The translations under genes were made by a program, and so were the position numbers. Under the pieces are notes generated by a model. The model saw nothing but the letters and a program-made list of their open reading frames with translations. It did not search any database and had not been told where the DNA came from. A stretch of DNA of 59,338 nt from Planctomycetota bacterium (GTDB taxonomy: Bacteria > Planctomycetota > PLA2). Shown piece after piece: positions 48,859 through 58,298 of this stretch (the stretch's first letter is position 1; the number at the start of each line of letters is the position of its first letter). The DNA is taken from assembly GCA_021776735.1 (NCBI GenBank), contig JAJFFH010000026.1:1-59338 (forward strand), read 5' to 3'.

Positions 48859-48881
48859 TTGCTCGTGCCTCGCGCGATGAG

Positions 48882-48914
48882 AAAAACAGGGCCCGCCCTT
48901 CCGGACCCCGGGCC
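48882..48914 (-). terminator. Intrinsic terminator upstream of the DUF5662-like gene
   Basis: On the minus strand GGCCCG (48914-48909) pairs with CGGGCC (48895-48890) around a 13-nt loop, and CTGTTTTTC follows. It ends the transcript of the preceding small genes. The 110 bp remaining to 49024 hold no supported gene. Confidence 0.55.
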
Positions 48915-49023
48915 GATTTACAGAGGATTTGAGATTGCGAAGAGAAGCCAGTTCCCCGGCGCGAAGGGACGCCGGGGCCGTAGAGCAACCCGGAACCGAC
49001 GACGAGCCGGCCCGGGACAGAAT

Positions 49024-49320
49024 TCAAGGAGGGGGGTCGCGCAGCTCCGCGAGCTGGCCGACGAGCGCGAGCACTTCGTCGTCGTACCCATTGCGGTAGC
49101 GCTCGATGATCCGGTCGGCCAAGGTGAGCGACTTGCCGGCGATCGAGTCGGCCATCTCGCGACGCACGCGCTGCGCGGTGACCGCTTCGGCTTCGTGGCG
49201 GTGCTCCTCGATCGCGGCCTTGAGCGCGGCACGCAGCGAGTTCTCGTAGCCGATCGGTAGGGGCAGCGTGAGAAGCAGGTCGCGCAGGTGGTCGCGCGCG
49301 GTGCGGGGCGTGTAGCTCAT
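49024..49320 (-). CDS. Hypothetical early phage protein
   Basis: 98 residues, ATG 49320 overlapping the upstream stop. Helical and charged (LRAALKAAIEEHRHEAEAVT). No recognised family. One of five small genes (49024-50474) probably expressed first on the minus strand after induction. Confidence 0.6.
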   Translation of the reverse strand: MSYTPRTARDHLRDLLLTLPLPIGYENSLRAALKAAIEEHRHEAEAVTAQRVRREMADSIAGKSLTLADRIIERYRNGYDDEVLALVGQLAELRDPPP

Positions 49321-49787
49321 TGCTCCAGCTCCCGGACGACGTGGACGCGCTCGACGGTCATCCCTAGCTGTCGGGAACCATCAGCCTCTTCGCTGTCCAG
49401 TGAAACGACCTCGCCGCCATCCGGCATGTTGCTGATGTGCCATCCATCCTCGACCACGACGCCGGAGCCGAGCGCGGCACGGGCACGGTCCTGTGCATTG
49501 CGCTGCTCGATACACGCGGGGCATCCGGCACCTGCTCCGCCGGTCTTGTCACAATGGGCGTAGTGCGCGCCGATGCTGTCGTCCAGGTCTGCCACGGCCG
49601 CCTCAAGCTGGGCGACGCGGGACCGGAGCGCCGCGATGTACTCCGATGCGGCCTGCAAGGCATCACCCTCCGGGCCGTCGTTGTTCTCCTGCCCCGCCAG
49701 GGCCGAGCACACCGCCGCGATGTCCATTGTCTGCCCGCCGTGGTGCTCGGACACCATGCGGCCGTCGTCGCTCGTCCTGGCCTTCAT
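49317..49787 (-). CDS. Hypothetical protein with HCDKTG...CPAC motif
   Basis: 156 residues from ATG 49787 (TGATG overlap with the upstream stop). A helical coiled-coil region (YIAALRSRVAQLEAAVADLD) leads into HYAHCDKTGGAGAGCPACIE, a possible zinc site with three Cys and one His. Function unknown. Confidence 0.6.
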   Translation of the reverse strand: MKARTSDDGRMVSEHHGGQTMDIAAVCSALAGQENNDGPEGDALQAASEYIAALRSRVAQLEAAVADLDDSIGAHYAHCDKTGGAGAGCPACIEQRNAQDRARAALGSGVVVEDGWHISNMPDGGEVVSLDSEEADGSRQLGMTVERVHVVRELEQ

Positions 49788-50254
49788 CACGCGTCCAGCA
49801 CGAGCTTGTGCCCGGCGTCACTCAGCCGGTAGAAGCCCCCGTCTTCGAGCAGTTCACCCTCGGCCACGTACCGGTTGAGCGTTCGCGCCATCGGGCCGTT
49901 CTTGTAGGCCGTGTACTCGTCGCCGTAGAAGTGCCCGGCGAGATGCGCGACCTGCATCGGCCCGTGCGCGTCGAACAGCTTGAGGATGGTGAGCTTGTTG
50001 GTGTTGCCAGTCTTGGCGGTCGTGTTGGTCTTGGGCGCCGCGCGCTTTGTCGGCGGTCGCTTCGGCTTCGCTTTCGACGCCGGCTTCTGTTGCTCGCCAG
50101 CATCCGCAAGGATCTTGTCCAGCCGCTCGCGGCCCGACTCGGCCAGGTCGCAGATTTCGCTTCCGAACCGGTCGTGCTCGTCCGCGGCCAGGTACTCGAT
50201 GCGCGACAGCGTCGAACGCGCCTCCTCGAGGTCGAGCTTGCTCTGTTCATCCAT
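49787..50254 (-). CDS. Winged-helix-like early protein
   Basis: 155 residues. N-terminal helix (STLSRIEYLAADEHDRFG), a basic Lys/Pro-rich linker (SKAKPKRPPTKRAAPKTN), and a C-terminal winged helix (KLTILKLFDAHGPMQVAHLA, then LLEDGGFYRLSDAGHKLV). The linker and fold suggest DNA binding. It may regulate the minus-strand early genes. Confidence 0.65.
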   Translation of the reverse strand: MDEQSKLDLEEARSTLSRIEYLAADEHDRFGSEICDLAESGRERLDKILADAGEQQKPASKAKPKRPPTKRAAPKTNTTAKTGNTNKLTILKLFDAHGPMQVAHLAGHFYGDEYTAYKNGPMARTLNRYVAEGELLEDGGFYRLSDAGHKLVLDA

Positions 50255-50474
50255 GGTTCTCCAGCCTTTCGTTGAGCGCGTGAAGCGCGGCCATGGCGCT
50301 GCGGCGCCGGTCGTCGATCAGGAGGGCGAGGCGCGTGCTTTCGTGGTCGAGGGTGGCCATGCCGAGCAGCACGCAGCCGTCCTCGAGACGGACCAGGGCG
50401 GCGCCGATGCATGAGCACCCGATGGCGGGGTCGCGGGTGACGATCGCGTGGGGCTGGCTTGAGCGCTGGCTCAT
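50247..50474 (-). CDS. Small hypothetical early protein
   Basis: 75 residues from ATG 50474 with a GGGGGG-type SD. Sequence CSCIGAALVRLEDGCVLLGM, then LALLIDDRRRSAMAALHALN. Rightmost recognised prophage gene. Stop overlaps the next gene. No function assigned. Confidence 0.55.
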   Translation of the reverse strand: MSQRSSQPHAIVTRDPAIGCSCIGAALVRLEDGCVLLGMATLDHESTRLALLIDDRRRSAMAALHALNERLENHG

Positions 50475-50603
50475 GCCGCCCCCCGGGTGGGGTCCGACGG
50501 CGAACGAATCGGCCCGATCGTGGTCCCAATACGCCTGAATCCGATTCCTAAATGTGTGCCGTAAGTTCGTGCGCGTACACGAGATACACTCCAACGGGTC
50601 CCG

Positions 50604-50612
50604 CTGTAGCAC
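50604..50612. other. Candidate attR core (TGTAGCACC)
   Basis: Same 9-mer as at 5111-5119. It lies in the 177-bp gap between the last phage gene (50474) and the host sigma gene (50652), where the right junction is expected. Joining the two copies would leave the di-haem genes and the sigma gene divergent with about 60 bp between them. Confidence 0.35.
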
Positions 50613-50651
50613 CATGTGGGGTGGAAACAGGACCAAGTTCGCCGGCAACCG

Positions 50652-52643
50652 ATGTTGATGACCAAGGAGACCACCAAGCTCTGGCGCGCATGGCGCGGAA
50701 GGCGCGATTCTGGCGCGTTTGAGCGGCTCGTGAAGGACGAGGTGCCCTACGCGATCGATCTCGCCCGGCGGCTCGGCGCCGACCATGGCGAGGCCGAAGA
50801 CGTCGTCCAGGATTCGCTCGTGAAGCTGGCGCGCGAGAAGAGCAACGATCCGCTGACCGTGGGGCTGCGGGCCTGGATCTGTAGGCGCGTGGTGCTCGGC
50901 TACCGGATGCGGGTTCGGGCGAGTTCACGCCGCCGACGACATGAACGGACGGCGATGTCTGCGCCGGCTTCGTCGCGTCAGGCACCCCGTCCCGCGGCGC
51001 CGGAACTCGACCAGCGCGACGAGGTACAAGCGGCCTTGCGCCACCTCGACGAGGAACAGCGCCGCGCCGTGGTGCTGCGCTACCTGCACGACCTCGATTA
51101 CCGCGAGATCGCGTACGTTCTCGGCATCACCGAAAACGCGTGCCGACTGCGCGTGCACAAGGCCCTCAAGCGGCTCCGTGCGATTCTCGGCGGCAAGGCG
51201 CCCGCGTTGCTGGCGGCCATCACTTTGCCCGCCGCGGCCGCACAGGCTTCGGTCGTGAAAGGCGCTGTTACGGCTGCCGCCGTCGCCGGCAAGAAGATCA
51301 CGATGGGGTGGGCGGCCGCGGCAACTCTCGCGACGGCCGCCGGCACGACCGCGGTCGTGATGTTGCTCCCCGAAAAAGCCGCAGCCCCTGCGCTGCCGCC
51401 CGCGAAGGTCGCGAAGCTGGAGCCAAAGCCCCAGCCGAAGCCGCAGCCACCGCCCGTCGCCCCCGCCCCCCCCCAAAAAAAGGCTCCGGTTCCTACCGGC
51501 CTCGATTATCTCGCGCGTCACTTGGGCGGCGACAAGACGGTGGCCGCGCGCCGCTCGGATTTCGACAAGTTCGCGGCGTGCATCAAGGTGCCGCGTGGAC
51601 CGGTCTTTCGGATCGATGGTGAGCTGAAACGCGTGCCGCCGGGGACGCGCGTGGTCGAGTTCGGGCCGGGAACCTACGACCTCACGAGTTGGCGCCTGCC
51701 GGCGACCGATGGGATCGAGATTCGCGGTGCCGGACGTCTCAAGACGTTGCTCACCGGGCGTGCAGCCGTGTACGTGGCCGAGAAGGACAAGCTCCCGCAA
51801 TTGCGGATCGCGGGCCTGACCGTCGAGGGCGACCTGCTCAACGTGCGCGGCGCCGCAGCCGTGCTCTTGGAGCGTGTCACGATGCGCAACTGGGTCACGA
51901 CGGCGGGCTTCGGCGCGCCGATGGGCAATTCGGGGCGCCTGTATCTGGCCGCGCGCGACTGCGTGTTTGTCGGCGGCTATCGCCGGCCGGCCGGCGGGTA
52001 TGCGCTCAACGTGCGCGGGCCGGCGCTGGCGCTGTTTGATCGCTGCCGGTTCATCGATCTCAACGGCGCGATCATGGGTTCGAAAAAGGCGGGACGAGCG
52101 ACGTCGATTCTCTTGCGCCGGTCGGTGTTCGAGAACAGCACGGCGCTTCCGGGCGGGTACTCCGACCTGCCGGAAGTCTTGCTCGAACAGGAACGCACGG
52201 TGTCGGCGCGCGTGCCGCGGCTGCGCGAACTCCTGGCGTTTTTGGACGACTATTCCGCACCCGAGGGCGCACGCGTGACCGGTCTGTACCGCATGCAGTG
52301 GGATGGCCAAGGGCGCCCGGTGTGGGCGATCCACCTGATCGCGAGCGGACGACGCTCGGTCGAGTGGTCCCCTTCCGAGCGGCGTGGCCCGCCGGTGTTG
52401 GCGCCGCGGCTGCCGGGTCGCGACAAGCTCTACACCTTGACGCCGCTCGGCACGGTGTTGGACCAGGCCCGAGGCACTGGAATGGACCTCGATCTGGAAG
52501 TACACGCTATCGCGGACTGGGCCCTGCACGCCGGCGCCGGCAAAATGATCCCGAGCGTCGCGTTCCTGGACCGCCTGGGCCGCCCGGTTTTTCAAATCCG
52601 CACAGACACCCTGGCGATCGAGGGCCTGCGACGCGGGCGATGA
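50652..52643 (+). CDS. ECF sigma factor fused to membrane and beta-helix-like domains
   Basis: 663 residues from ATG 50652 (50658 also possible). Residues about 15-90 are sigma region 2 (YAIDLARRLGADHGEAEDVV) and about 120-180 region 4 (RRAVVLRYLHDLDYREIAYV). Then a transmembrane segment (AAAATLATAAGTTAVVMLLP), a Pro/Lys-rich linker carrying C9A7 in the DNA, and a C-terminal domain of about 380 residues with parallel beta-helix-like repeats (GIEIRGAGRLKTLLTGRAAV, ALALFDRCRFIDLNG). This is probably one polypeptide that senses the periplasm or cell surface and controls transcription. Confidence 0.8.
   Translation: MLMTKETTKLWRAWRGRRDSGAFERLVKDEVPYAIDLARRLGADHGEAEDVVQDSLVKLAREKSNDPLTVGLRAWICRRVVLGYRMRVRASSRRRRHERTAMSAPASSRQAPRPAAPELDQRDEVQAALRHLDEEQRRAVVLRYLHDLDYREIAYVLGITENACRLRVHKALKRLRAILGGKAPALLAAITLPAAAAQASVVKGAVTAAAVAGKKITMGWAAAATLATAAGTTAVVMLLPEKAAAPALPPAKVAKLEPKPQPKPQPPPVAPAPPQKKAPVPTGLDYLARHLGGDKTVAARRSDFDKFAACIKVPRGPVFRIDGELKRVPPGTRVVEFGPGTYDLTSWRLPATDGIEIRGAGRLKTLLTGRAAVYVAEKDKLPQLRIAGLTVEGDLLNVRGAAAVLLERVTMRNWVTTAGFGAPMGNSGRLYLAARDCVFVGGYRRPAGGYALNVRGPALALFDRCRFIDLNGAIMGSKKAGRATSILLRRSVFENSTALPGGYSDLPEVLLEQERTVSARVPRLRELLAFLDDYSAPEGARVTGLYRMQWDGQGRPVWAIHLIASGRRSVEWSPSERRGPPVLAPRLPGRDKLYTLTPLGTVLDQARGTGMDLDLEVHAIADWALHAGAGKMIPSVAFLDRLGRPVFQIRTDTLAIEGLRRGR
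51466..51481 (+). repeat. C9A7 homopolymer tract in the linker
   Basis: Nine C (51466-51474) followed by seven A (51475-51481) encode part of PAPPQKKAP. Slippage in replication or translation would shift the frame between the membrane segment and the C-terminal domain. Confidence 0.7.
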
Positions 52644-52655
52644 ATCACGGCCTGC

Positions 52656-54506
52656 CTACTCCTGCGATTCGATCCAGGTAGCGAACTTTTGGGCGGCGGT
52701 TTCGAAGTTGTCGCTTACGTCCGTGATCGCCTGCTTGCCGTGGACCACGTCGATCTTCGCGTCCAAATCCACCTTGCCGTCGAACTCCGGAATCGACGGG
52801 AGTTTCTCCACGGCAGCCCTTGCGGCGGCGGCAGCTTCGTCCGGGGTGCGGTTGACGTGGTTTGCGAGCGCGCGCGGCGAGACGGTCTCGCCGGTCAGAT
52901 CCTTTACGAACTCGGGGAAGCGCTTGGAGTTGCCCGGGTGCCAGTAGGCACGCGCGAGTTCGGGGCCGATGCGCGGGTTGTCGAGGAGGTGGCCGTCGCG
53001 GGCGAGAAAATGTCCGCGGGTCTGGTGCACGGCCATCAGCGCCAGGATGTAGCCGTGGTAGTACGCCGAGCTGCCCTCGGACAGCAGGTGCGGCACGCTC
53101 AGCGCCGGGCGCGAACTGCCTCCGTCCAGGAACACGATTCGTTTTTCGATCGCGCGCACTTCGCGCAGAACGCGTTCCGGGGTCAGCTCTTCGTCGGACA
53201 GCTCGTAGATCGCGCGCTCGCAGTACGGAATCGTGAACGACGCGCGCAGCAGCCACGCCGCGCCGGCTTGCGTCTCGCGCACGCCCTCCTCGATCAGCTC
53301 CCGCGGCATGACATCGCCGTCCGTACGCTTTGCGTACCGGGTCTGCCAATCCGCGTCCTCGATGATGCTGTCGAGGAACATGCTCTGGGTCTCGGCGAAG
53401 GCCACCGACGTCGGCGCGAACTCCTGCGCGAAGCACGGCGCGGGCATGTCGATGTTGGCGAAGTGTGCCGCGTGGCCACCCTCGTGAAACAGCGTCTCGG
53501 TGGCGCGCCGGCCCGAGCCGACCATGCCGGGGATTGCGTTCGCGGTGAACTGGATGCGCGCCGGGCGAAATGCACCGTCCTCGCGCCACGCCGGAACGGG
53601 CCCGTGCATAAACCCGTTTTCGTACTTGCCTTTGCGGTCGACGAGGTCGAGGCGCATCGTGGCGCCGCGATATGCGATGCCGAGCGCCGCGAACGATCGG
53701 CCCCAGCGCCCTAACGACTGCGAGAACGGGAAGTACGGATCCTGGCGCGCGTTGACGCTGCCGGAGAAGTGGTAGCGGACGTTCCACGGGCGGACCGCGT
53801 CGTCGCCGTGCTTCGCGCGTAAGACATCGAGCGAACGCCGCGCACTGTCGCGCGTCAACACCTCGAGCTCGTCGAGCAGCTCAAAAACCTCCGCCTTGGT
53901 CATGCCCTCGGTGCGCCGCACCTTCCAGTCGTAGTAGTCCGCGGCGCCTTCCGCGCGCGCGAGCTCGTTGCGCTTTTTGACGAGGTCGAGGTAGCCGTTT
54001 TCAAGCACGAACGGCTCGACCGCCGCTAGTCCCTCCCACGCCGCGCGCCGCCGCCGGGCGTCGCCTTCGTTGGTGATCATCACGCCGAGCTTGACCGACG
54101 ACGCCTCGATGCGGTCGCCACTGTCCGGATCGACGTACGCCAACTGGAGCGACGCGCGCGTGCGGGCCATCGCCCCGTCCGCCTCGATGTTGCGTGTGGC
54201 CATCCCCCGGGCCCCCTCATTCTCGATCACGTTCGCGGCCAGCGTCTGAATCCAACCGACCAAAGCCGTCCGCACGTCCTCGGACTCGTCGCCCGCCGCC
54301 TCATGCTGCGCGCGCGTCGCCTGCAGCCGCGCCGGGTCCTGCACGAACTCCGTCAGTGCAATCTCCTTTTGATCGAGGTCACGCTGCGCGGCATCCGCGT
54401 CGTCGGTGAGCCCCATGAAGGCGGTCCAGAACGCATCTTCCTTGGCGGTGTGCAGGCGCTCGTACTCGTGCGAGAGCGCGCGAACGAATTTGGCGGGAGA
54501 AGTCAT
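52656..54506 (-). CDS. M3-family zinc metallopeptidase (oligoendopeptidase-like)
   Basis: 616 residues from ATG 54506. The active site is LFHEGGHAAHF (HExxH, about residue 326) with the third ligand Glu expected in FAETQSMFLDSI. Overall length and N-terminal helical domain fit PepF/Dcp-type M3 peptidases, cytoplasmic enzymes cleaving short peptides. No signal peptide. It converges with the sigma gene (12-bp gap) and is divergent from bioB (69 bp). Confidence 0.85.
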   Translation of the reverse strand: MTSPAKFVRALSHEYERLHTAKEDAFWTAFMGLTDDADAAQRDLDQKEIALTEFVQDPARLQATRAQHEAAGDESEDVRTALVGWIQTLAANVIENEGARGMATRNIEADGAMARTRASLQLAYVDPDSGDRIEASSVKLGVMITNEGDARRRRAAWEGLAAVEPFVLENGYLDLVKKRNELARAEGAADYYDWKVRRTEGMTKAEVFELLDELEVLTRDSARRSLDVLRAKHGDDAVRPWNVRYHFSGSVNARQDPYFPFSQSLGRWGRSFAALGIAYRGATMRLDLVDRKGKYENGFMHGPVPAWREDGAFRPARIQFTANAIPGMVGSGRRATETLFHEGGHAAHFANIDMPAPCFAQEFAPTSVAFAETQSMFLDSIIEDADWQTRYAKRTDGDVMPRELIEEGVRETQAGAAWLLRASFTIPYCERAIYELSDEELTPERVLREVRAIEKRIVFLDGGSSRPALSVPHLLSEGSSAYYHGYILALMAVHQTRGHFLARDGHLLDNPRIGPELARAYWHPGNSKRFPEFVKDLTGETVSPRALANHVNRTPDEAAAAARAAVEKLPSIPEFDGKVDLDAKIDVVHGKQAITDVSDNFETAAQKFATWIESQE

Positions 54507-54575
54507 GGCCGCGCATTCTAGCCTTCGCCATGGCTTCATGTCCGTCTCTGGACGCGAGGAGCATCATGTGCAGCA

Positions 54576-55526
54576 ATGCCTATCGCCACGGAGGTTCATA
54601 AGTTCTTTGCCCTTCCGTTGCTCGATCTCGTGTTCGAGGCCGCGACGGTGCATCGCCGGCATCACGACCCGCGCTCGATCCAGCGCTGCACCCTGCTGTC
54701 GATCAAGACCGGCGGCTGTCCCGAAGATTGTGGTTACTGCTCCCAAAGTGCGCGTCACCACACGGAGGTTCAAGCCTCGCCGCTGATGGACAAGAGCACC
54801 GTTCTTGCGAATGCGCGTCGCGCTGCCGCGGCCGGGGCGACACGCTTTTGCATGGGAGCGGCCTGGCGCGAGGTGCGCAACGGACCCGAGTTCGATGACG
54901 TGCTCGAGATGGTGCGAGGCGTGCGGGATCTGGGAATGGAGGCCTGCGTCACGTTGGGCATGCTGGATGCCGGCCAGGCGCGGCGGCTCAAGGAGGCCGG
55001 GCTGACCGCGTACAATCACAACCTCGACACGTCCGAGTCCTTTTACCCACAGGTCGTATCAACGCGCACCTACGACGATCGACTGCGGACGTTGCGGCAC
55101 GTCCACAAGGCCGGCATGGCGGTATGTTGCGGAGGCATTCTCGGCCTGGGGGAGAGCGACGAAGATCGGGCAGACATGCTGGCGACGCTGGCGAACCTGG
55201 AACCCCAGCCGGAGAGCGTGCCGATCAACGTGCTCGTCCACGTCGAGGGAACGCCGCTTGCCGATCGCGCCGACGTCGATGCCCTCGATGTCGTGCGCAT
55301 GGTTGCGGTGGCCCGGATCCTCATGCCGCGCGCGCGGGTTCGGCTCGCGGCGGGCCGGTCGGCGCTGTCCGACGAAGCGCAGGCGATGTGTTTTCTCGCC
55401 GGAGCGAATTCCATCTTTTTCGGGGACCGGCTCTTGACCGCACCAAACCCCGGGATCGACCAGGACGAACAACTACTCGTCCGTCTGGGGCTGGAGGTTC
55501 GGCATGACGGTCCGGCTCCTGCGTGA
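54576..55526 (+). CDS. bioB: Biotin synthase
   Basis: 316 residues. Radical SAM enzyme that inserts sulfur into dethiobiotin. The 4Fe-4S motif CPEDCGYC (CxxxCxxC) is at about residue 48, and [26 protein letters not shown] and [13 protein letters not shown] are BioB signatures. First gene of the bio operon; the bioF start lies inside its 3' end (23-bp overlap). Confidence 0.95.
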   Translation: MPIATEVHKFFALPLLDLVFEAATVHRRHHDPRSIQRCTLLSIKTGGCPEDCGYCSQSARHHTEVQASPLMDKSTVLANARRAAAAGATRFCMGAAWREVRNGPEFDDVLEMVRGVRDLGMEACVTLGMLDAGQARRLKEAGLTAYNHNLDTSESFYPQVVSTRTYDDRLRTLRHVHKAGMAVCCGGILGLGESDEDRADMLATLANLEPQPESVPINVLVHVEGTPLADRADVDALDVVRMVAVARILMPRARVRLAAGRSALSDEAQAMCFLAGANSIFFGDRLLTAPNPGIDQDEQLLVRLGLEVRHDGPAPA

Positions 55527-56538
55527 GGCCGAGGATGCGTTGGCCCGGCTCGAAGCTCGTCGCGAGCGCCGCTCGATCGAACCGGCCCGCGGGATCGACT
55601 TCGCGAGCAACGACTATCTCGGGTTGCGTACCGACCCCCGGGTGATAGCGGCGGCCCGTGCCGCGCTTGAGGAGCATGGCTCCGGTGCCGGCGCCGCTCG
55701 CCTTCTCCGCGGAGATCACCCCGTCCATCGTGCGCTCGAGCGACGGTTTGCCGCGTGGCAGGGCGCCGAAGACGGCCTCCTGTTCCCGTCCGGTTTTCAT
55801 GCGAACTTCGGCGTGCTTCAGGCGCTCGGAGTTGACGGATGGACGATCATCAGCGACGTGCTCAACCATGCGTCGATCATCGACGGATGCCGCGCCGCGC
55901 GCGCGCGCGTTGTCGTTGTGCCCCACCTCGACGTCGCTGCGGTGGCCGCCGCGGTTTCGGACGATCGGACGCTCGTCGTCACCGAGTCCGTCTTCTCCAT
56001 GACGGGAGAGCGCGCGCCGCTGGAGGAGTTGAGCGACGTGTGCGCACGTCGCGGTGCCGCACTCATTGTTGACGAGGCGCACGCCGTGGGTCTGTTGCCT
56101 CCGATCGGCCGGGCGACGTTGCGGATCAATCCGTGCGGAAAGGCGTTGGGGGGCGCGGGGGCGGTCGTCACCGGTCCCCGTGCGATCCTCGACCTGCTTC
56201 GTTCGACCTGTCGCGCCTTCCTTTTCACCACCGCGCTGCCGCCGGCCGTTGCCGCCGGCGTGCTCCGTGCATTGGAGATCGCGATCGCGGAGCCCGAGCG
56301 GGCGCGCCGCGCGCTGGCTCTGGCGCGACGGGTGGATCCGGACGCTCGTTCGTGCATCGTACGGCTGCGCTGTGACGGCAACGAAGAGGCGCTGCGTGCC
56401 TCCAAGCGGTTGCGCGAACTCGGTTTCGACGTTCGTGCGGTCCGCCCGCCGACGGTCCCGCAGGCCTGCCTGCGTATCTGTGTGCACGCGACCCGGTCAG
56501 ATGATGAAGTCGCGCGTTTGCGGGAGGTGCTGCCGTGA
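55504..56538 (+). CDS. bioF: 8-amino-7-oxononanoate synthase
   Basis: 344 residues. PLP enzyme joining pimeloyl thioester and alanine. [57 protein letters not shown] and the PLP lysine in the [11 protein letters not shown] region are visible. Slightly shorter than E. coli BioF (384). Overlaps bioD by 4 bp. Confidence 0.93.
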   Translation: MTVRLLREAEDALARLEARRERRSIEPARGIDFASNDYLGLRTDPRVIAAARAALEEHGSGAGAARLLRGDHPVHRALERRFAAWQGAEDGLLFPSGFHANFGVLQALGVDGWTIISDVLNHASIIDGCRAARARVVVVPHLDVAAVAAAVSDDRTLVVTESVFSMTGERAPLEELSDVCARRGAALIVDEAHAVGLLPPIGRATLRINPCGKALGGAGAVVTGPRAILDLLRSTCRAFLFTTALPPAVAAGVLRALEIAIAEPERARRALALARRVDPDARSCIVRLRCDGNEEALRASKRLRELGFDVRAVRPPTVPQACLRICVHATRSDDEVARLREVLP

Positions 56539-57080
56539 ACGGCGTGTTCATCACGGGAACCGACACGGGTATTGGCAAGACGACGTACGCACGTTGGCTG
56601 ATGGGGCGGCACACCGACGCGACGTACTGGAAGCCCGTTCAGACGGGTTCGCCACCGGACGACGACACGGCTGCGGTCGGAGCGGCGCGGAGCCTTCCGG
56701 GGATTCGATTGCGTGAGCCGGTTTCGCCTCATCTGGCGGCGGCGCTCGAGGGGCGAACGCTGACCCTCGATGCCGTCCTCGCACCACTCGCCGGATTCGA
56801 GGGCACTCTTGTCGTGGAGGGGGCCGGCGGACTGCTTGTGCCGTTCGCTCCCGGGATTCTGCAAACCGATCTGATTGCGGCAGTCGGCCTGCCGGTGGTC
56901 GTGGTCGCCCGCGACAGGCTCGGTACCATCAACCACACGTTGCTGACCGTCGATGCGCTGCGCAGTCGCGGTCTGGCTGTCGCCGGTGTCGTGCTCCTTG
57001 GAGGGGACGGCAACCGGGCGGCGATCGAGGCTTACGGCGATGTGTCCGTCGTCGAAGACCCGTTGGGACGCAACCCGTGA
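56535..57080 (+). CDS. bioD: Dethiobiotin synthetase
   Basis: 181 residues. ATP-dependent ureido-ring formation. Walker A GTDTGIGKTT at residues 8-17, VEGAGGLLVPFAPGILQTDL near 97. Shorter than the usual about 220 residues but the core is intact. Overlaps bioA by 4 bp. Confidence 0.93.
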   Translation: MNGVFITGTDTGIGKTTYARWLMGRHTDATYWKPVQTGSPPDDDTAAVGAARSLPGIRLREPVSPHLAAALEGRTLTLDAVLAPLAGFEGTLVVEGAGGLLVPFAPGILQTDLIAAVGLPVVVVARDRLGTINHTLLTVDALRSRGLAVAGVVLLGGDGNRAAIEAYGDVSVVEDPLGRNP

Positions 57081-58291
57081 GTTGGGAAGAACGCGACCGG
57101 AGGGCGGTTTGGCACCCGTACACACAGGCTGCGACGGCGCCGCTCCCGCTTCCGATTGTGCGTGCAGAGGGCGCGTACCTTTTTGCCGACGACGGGCGCC
57201 GCATCCTGGACGCAATCTCGTCGTGGTGGACTTGTCTGCACGGCCATGGCCATCCGCGTCTGGTCGAGGCGCTGGCGCGGCAGGCTGCGACGCTCGACCA
57301 CGTAATCTTCGCCGGTGCCACCCATCCCGCCGCAGTGGAGTTGGCCGAGCACCTCGGTACGCTTCTGGGGCTGCCTCGCGTCTTCTACTCCGATAACGGC
57401 TCAACCGCGGTCGAGGTCGCCCTCAAGATGGCCTACCAGTACTGGGCCAACCGCGGCGAGAAGCGCACGCGGTTTCTCACCCTGTCGAACGCGTATCACG
57501 GTGATACCGTCGGCGCGATGTCGGTGAGCGGCATCCCGCTCTTCGCGCGCACGTTCCGGGACCTTCTCTTTTCGGCGGATGTCTACGACGGCGAGATCGG
57601 CGACGACGTCGCGGCGGTCCTGGTCGAGCCCATGGTGCAGGGCGCTGGCGGGATGATCGTCCATCCGCCGGAGTTCTTGCGCGCCCTGCGCGAGCGCTGC
57701 CGGGAATCGGGCACGCTACTCATTGCGGACGAGGTCATGACGGGTTTCGGGCGGACCGGACGCATGTTTGCCTGCGAGCACGCGGGGATCCACGCCGACA
57801 TCGTCTGCTTGTCGAAGGGGCTCACGGGTGGCATGCTGCCGCTCGCGGCAACGGTGGCGAGCGAAGAGATCTACGAGGCGTTCTTGGGCGACGCGGCGAC
57901 GCGGACGTTTTTTCACGGGCATTCGTACTGCGGCAATCCGATCGGCTGCTCGGTCGCGCTGGCCAGCCTGCGCGTTTTCGACGACGAGCCCGTCCTTGAG
58001 CGGTCGCGCACGATCGGGGCCCGTATCGCCACGAAGCTCGCGCCCTTGCGGAATCGGGTTGCCGACATCCGTGGGCTGGGTTCGATCCAGGCGGTCGAGC
58101 TGCGGACGGGCGGCGACGGCTACCTGGCATCCGTGGGGCCGCAGCTTTTTCAGGCAGCGCTCGCGCGCGGCGTATTGCTGCGTCCGCTGGGCAACGTCCT
58201 GTACGCGCTGCCGCCCCTGTGTCTCACCGACGCCGAGGCCGATCATGTCGGGCAGGTCATGGTCGAGGTGATCGACGAGGTCAGCCGATAA
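57077..58291 (+). CDS. bioA: Adenosylmethionine-8-amino-7-oxononanoate aminotransferase
   Basis: 404 residues. PLP enzyme converting KAPA to DAPA with SAM as amino donor. RRAVWHPYTQ, SSWWTCLHGHGHP, FYSDNGSTAVEVALKMAYQY, LLIADEVMTGFGRTGRMFAC and CLSKGLTGGMLPL (PLP lysine) are visible. Last bio gene; no bioC or bioH seen here. Confidence 0.95.
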   Translation: MSWEERDRRAVWHPYTQAATAPLPLPIVRAEGAYLFADDGRRILDAISSWWTCLHGHGHPRLVEALARQAATLDHVIFAGATHPAAVELAEHLGTLLGLPRVFYSDNGSTAVEVALKMAYQYWANRGEKRTRFLTLSNAYHGDTVGAMSVSGIPLFARTFRDLLFSADVYDGEIGDDVAAVLVEPMVQGAGGMIVHPPEFLRALRERCRESGTLLIADEVMTGFGRTGRMFACEHAGIHADIVCLSKGLTGGMLPLAATVASEEIYEAFLGDAATRTFFHGHSYCGNPIGCSVALASLRVFDDEPVLERSRTIGARIATKLAPLRNRVADIRGLGSIQAVELRTGGDGYLASVGPQLFQAALARGVLLRPLGNVLYALPPLCLTDAEADHVGQVMVEVIDEVSR

Positions 58292-58298
58292 CGAAGGG

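Larger units (their letters stand above)
5111..50612. mobile_element. Integrated temperate siphovirus-like prophage, about 45.5 kb
   Basis: The block is bounded by a tyrosine integrase on the left and small early phage genes on the right, with host genes on both sides. It contains repressors, recombination and replication genes, an origin-like region, terminase, portal, capsid, connectors, tail tube, frameshifted tail chaperones, tape measure, tail tip and a lysis-like cassette. No frame in the structural genes appears broken. The boundaries are set at a shared 9-mer TGTAGCACC (5111-5119 and 50604-50612), which is only suggestive. The absence of sheath genes points to a flexible non-contractile tail. 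Confidence 0.85.
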
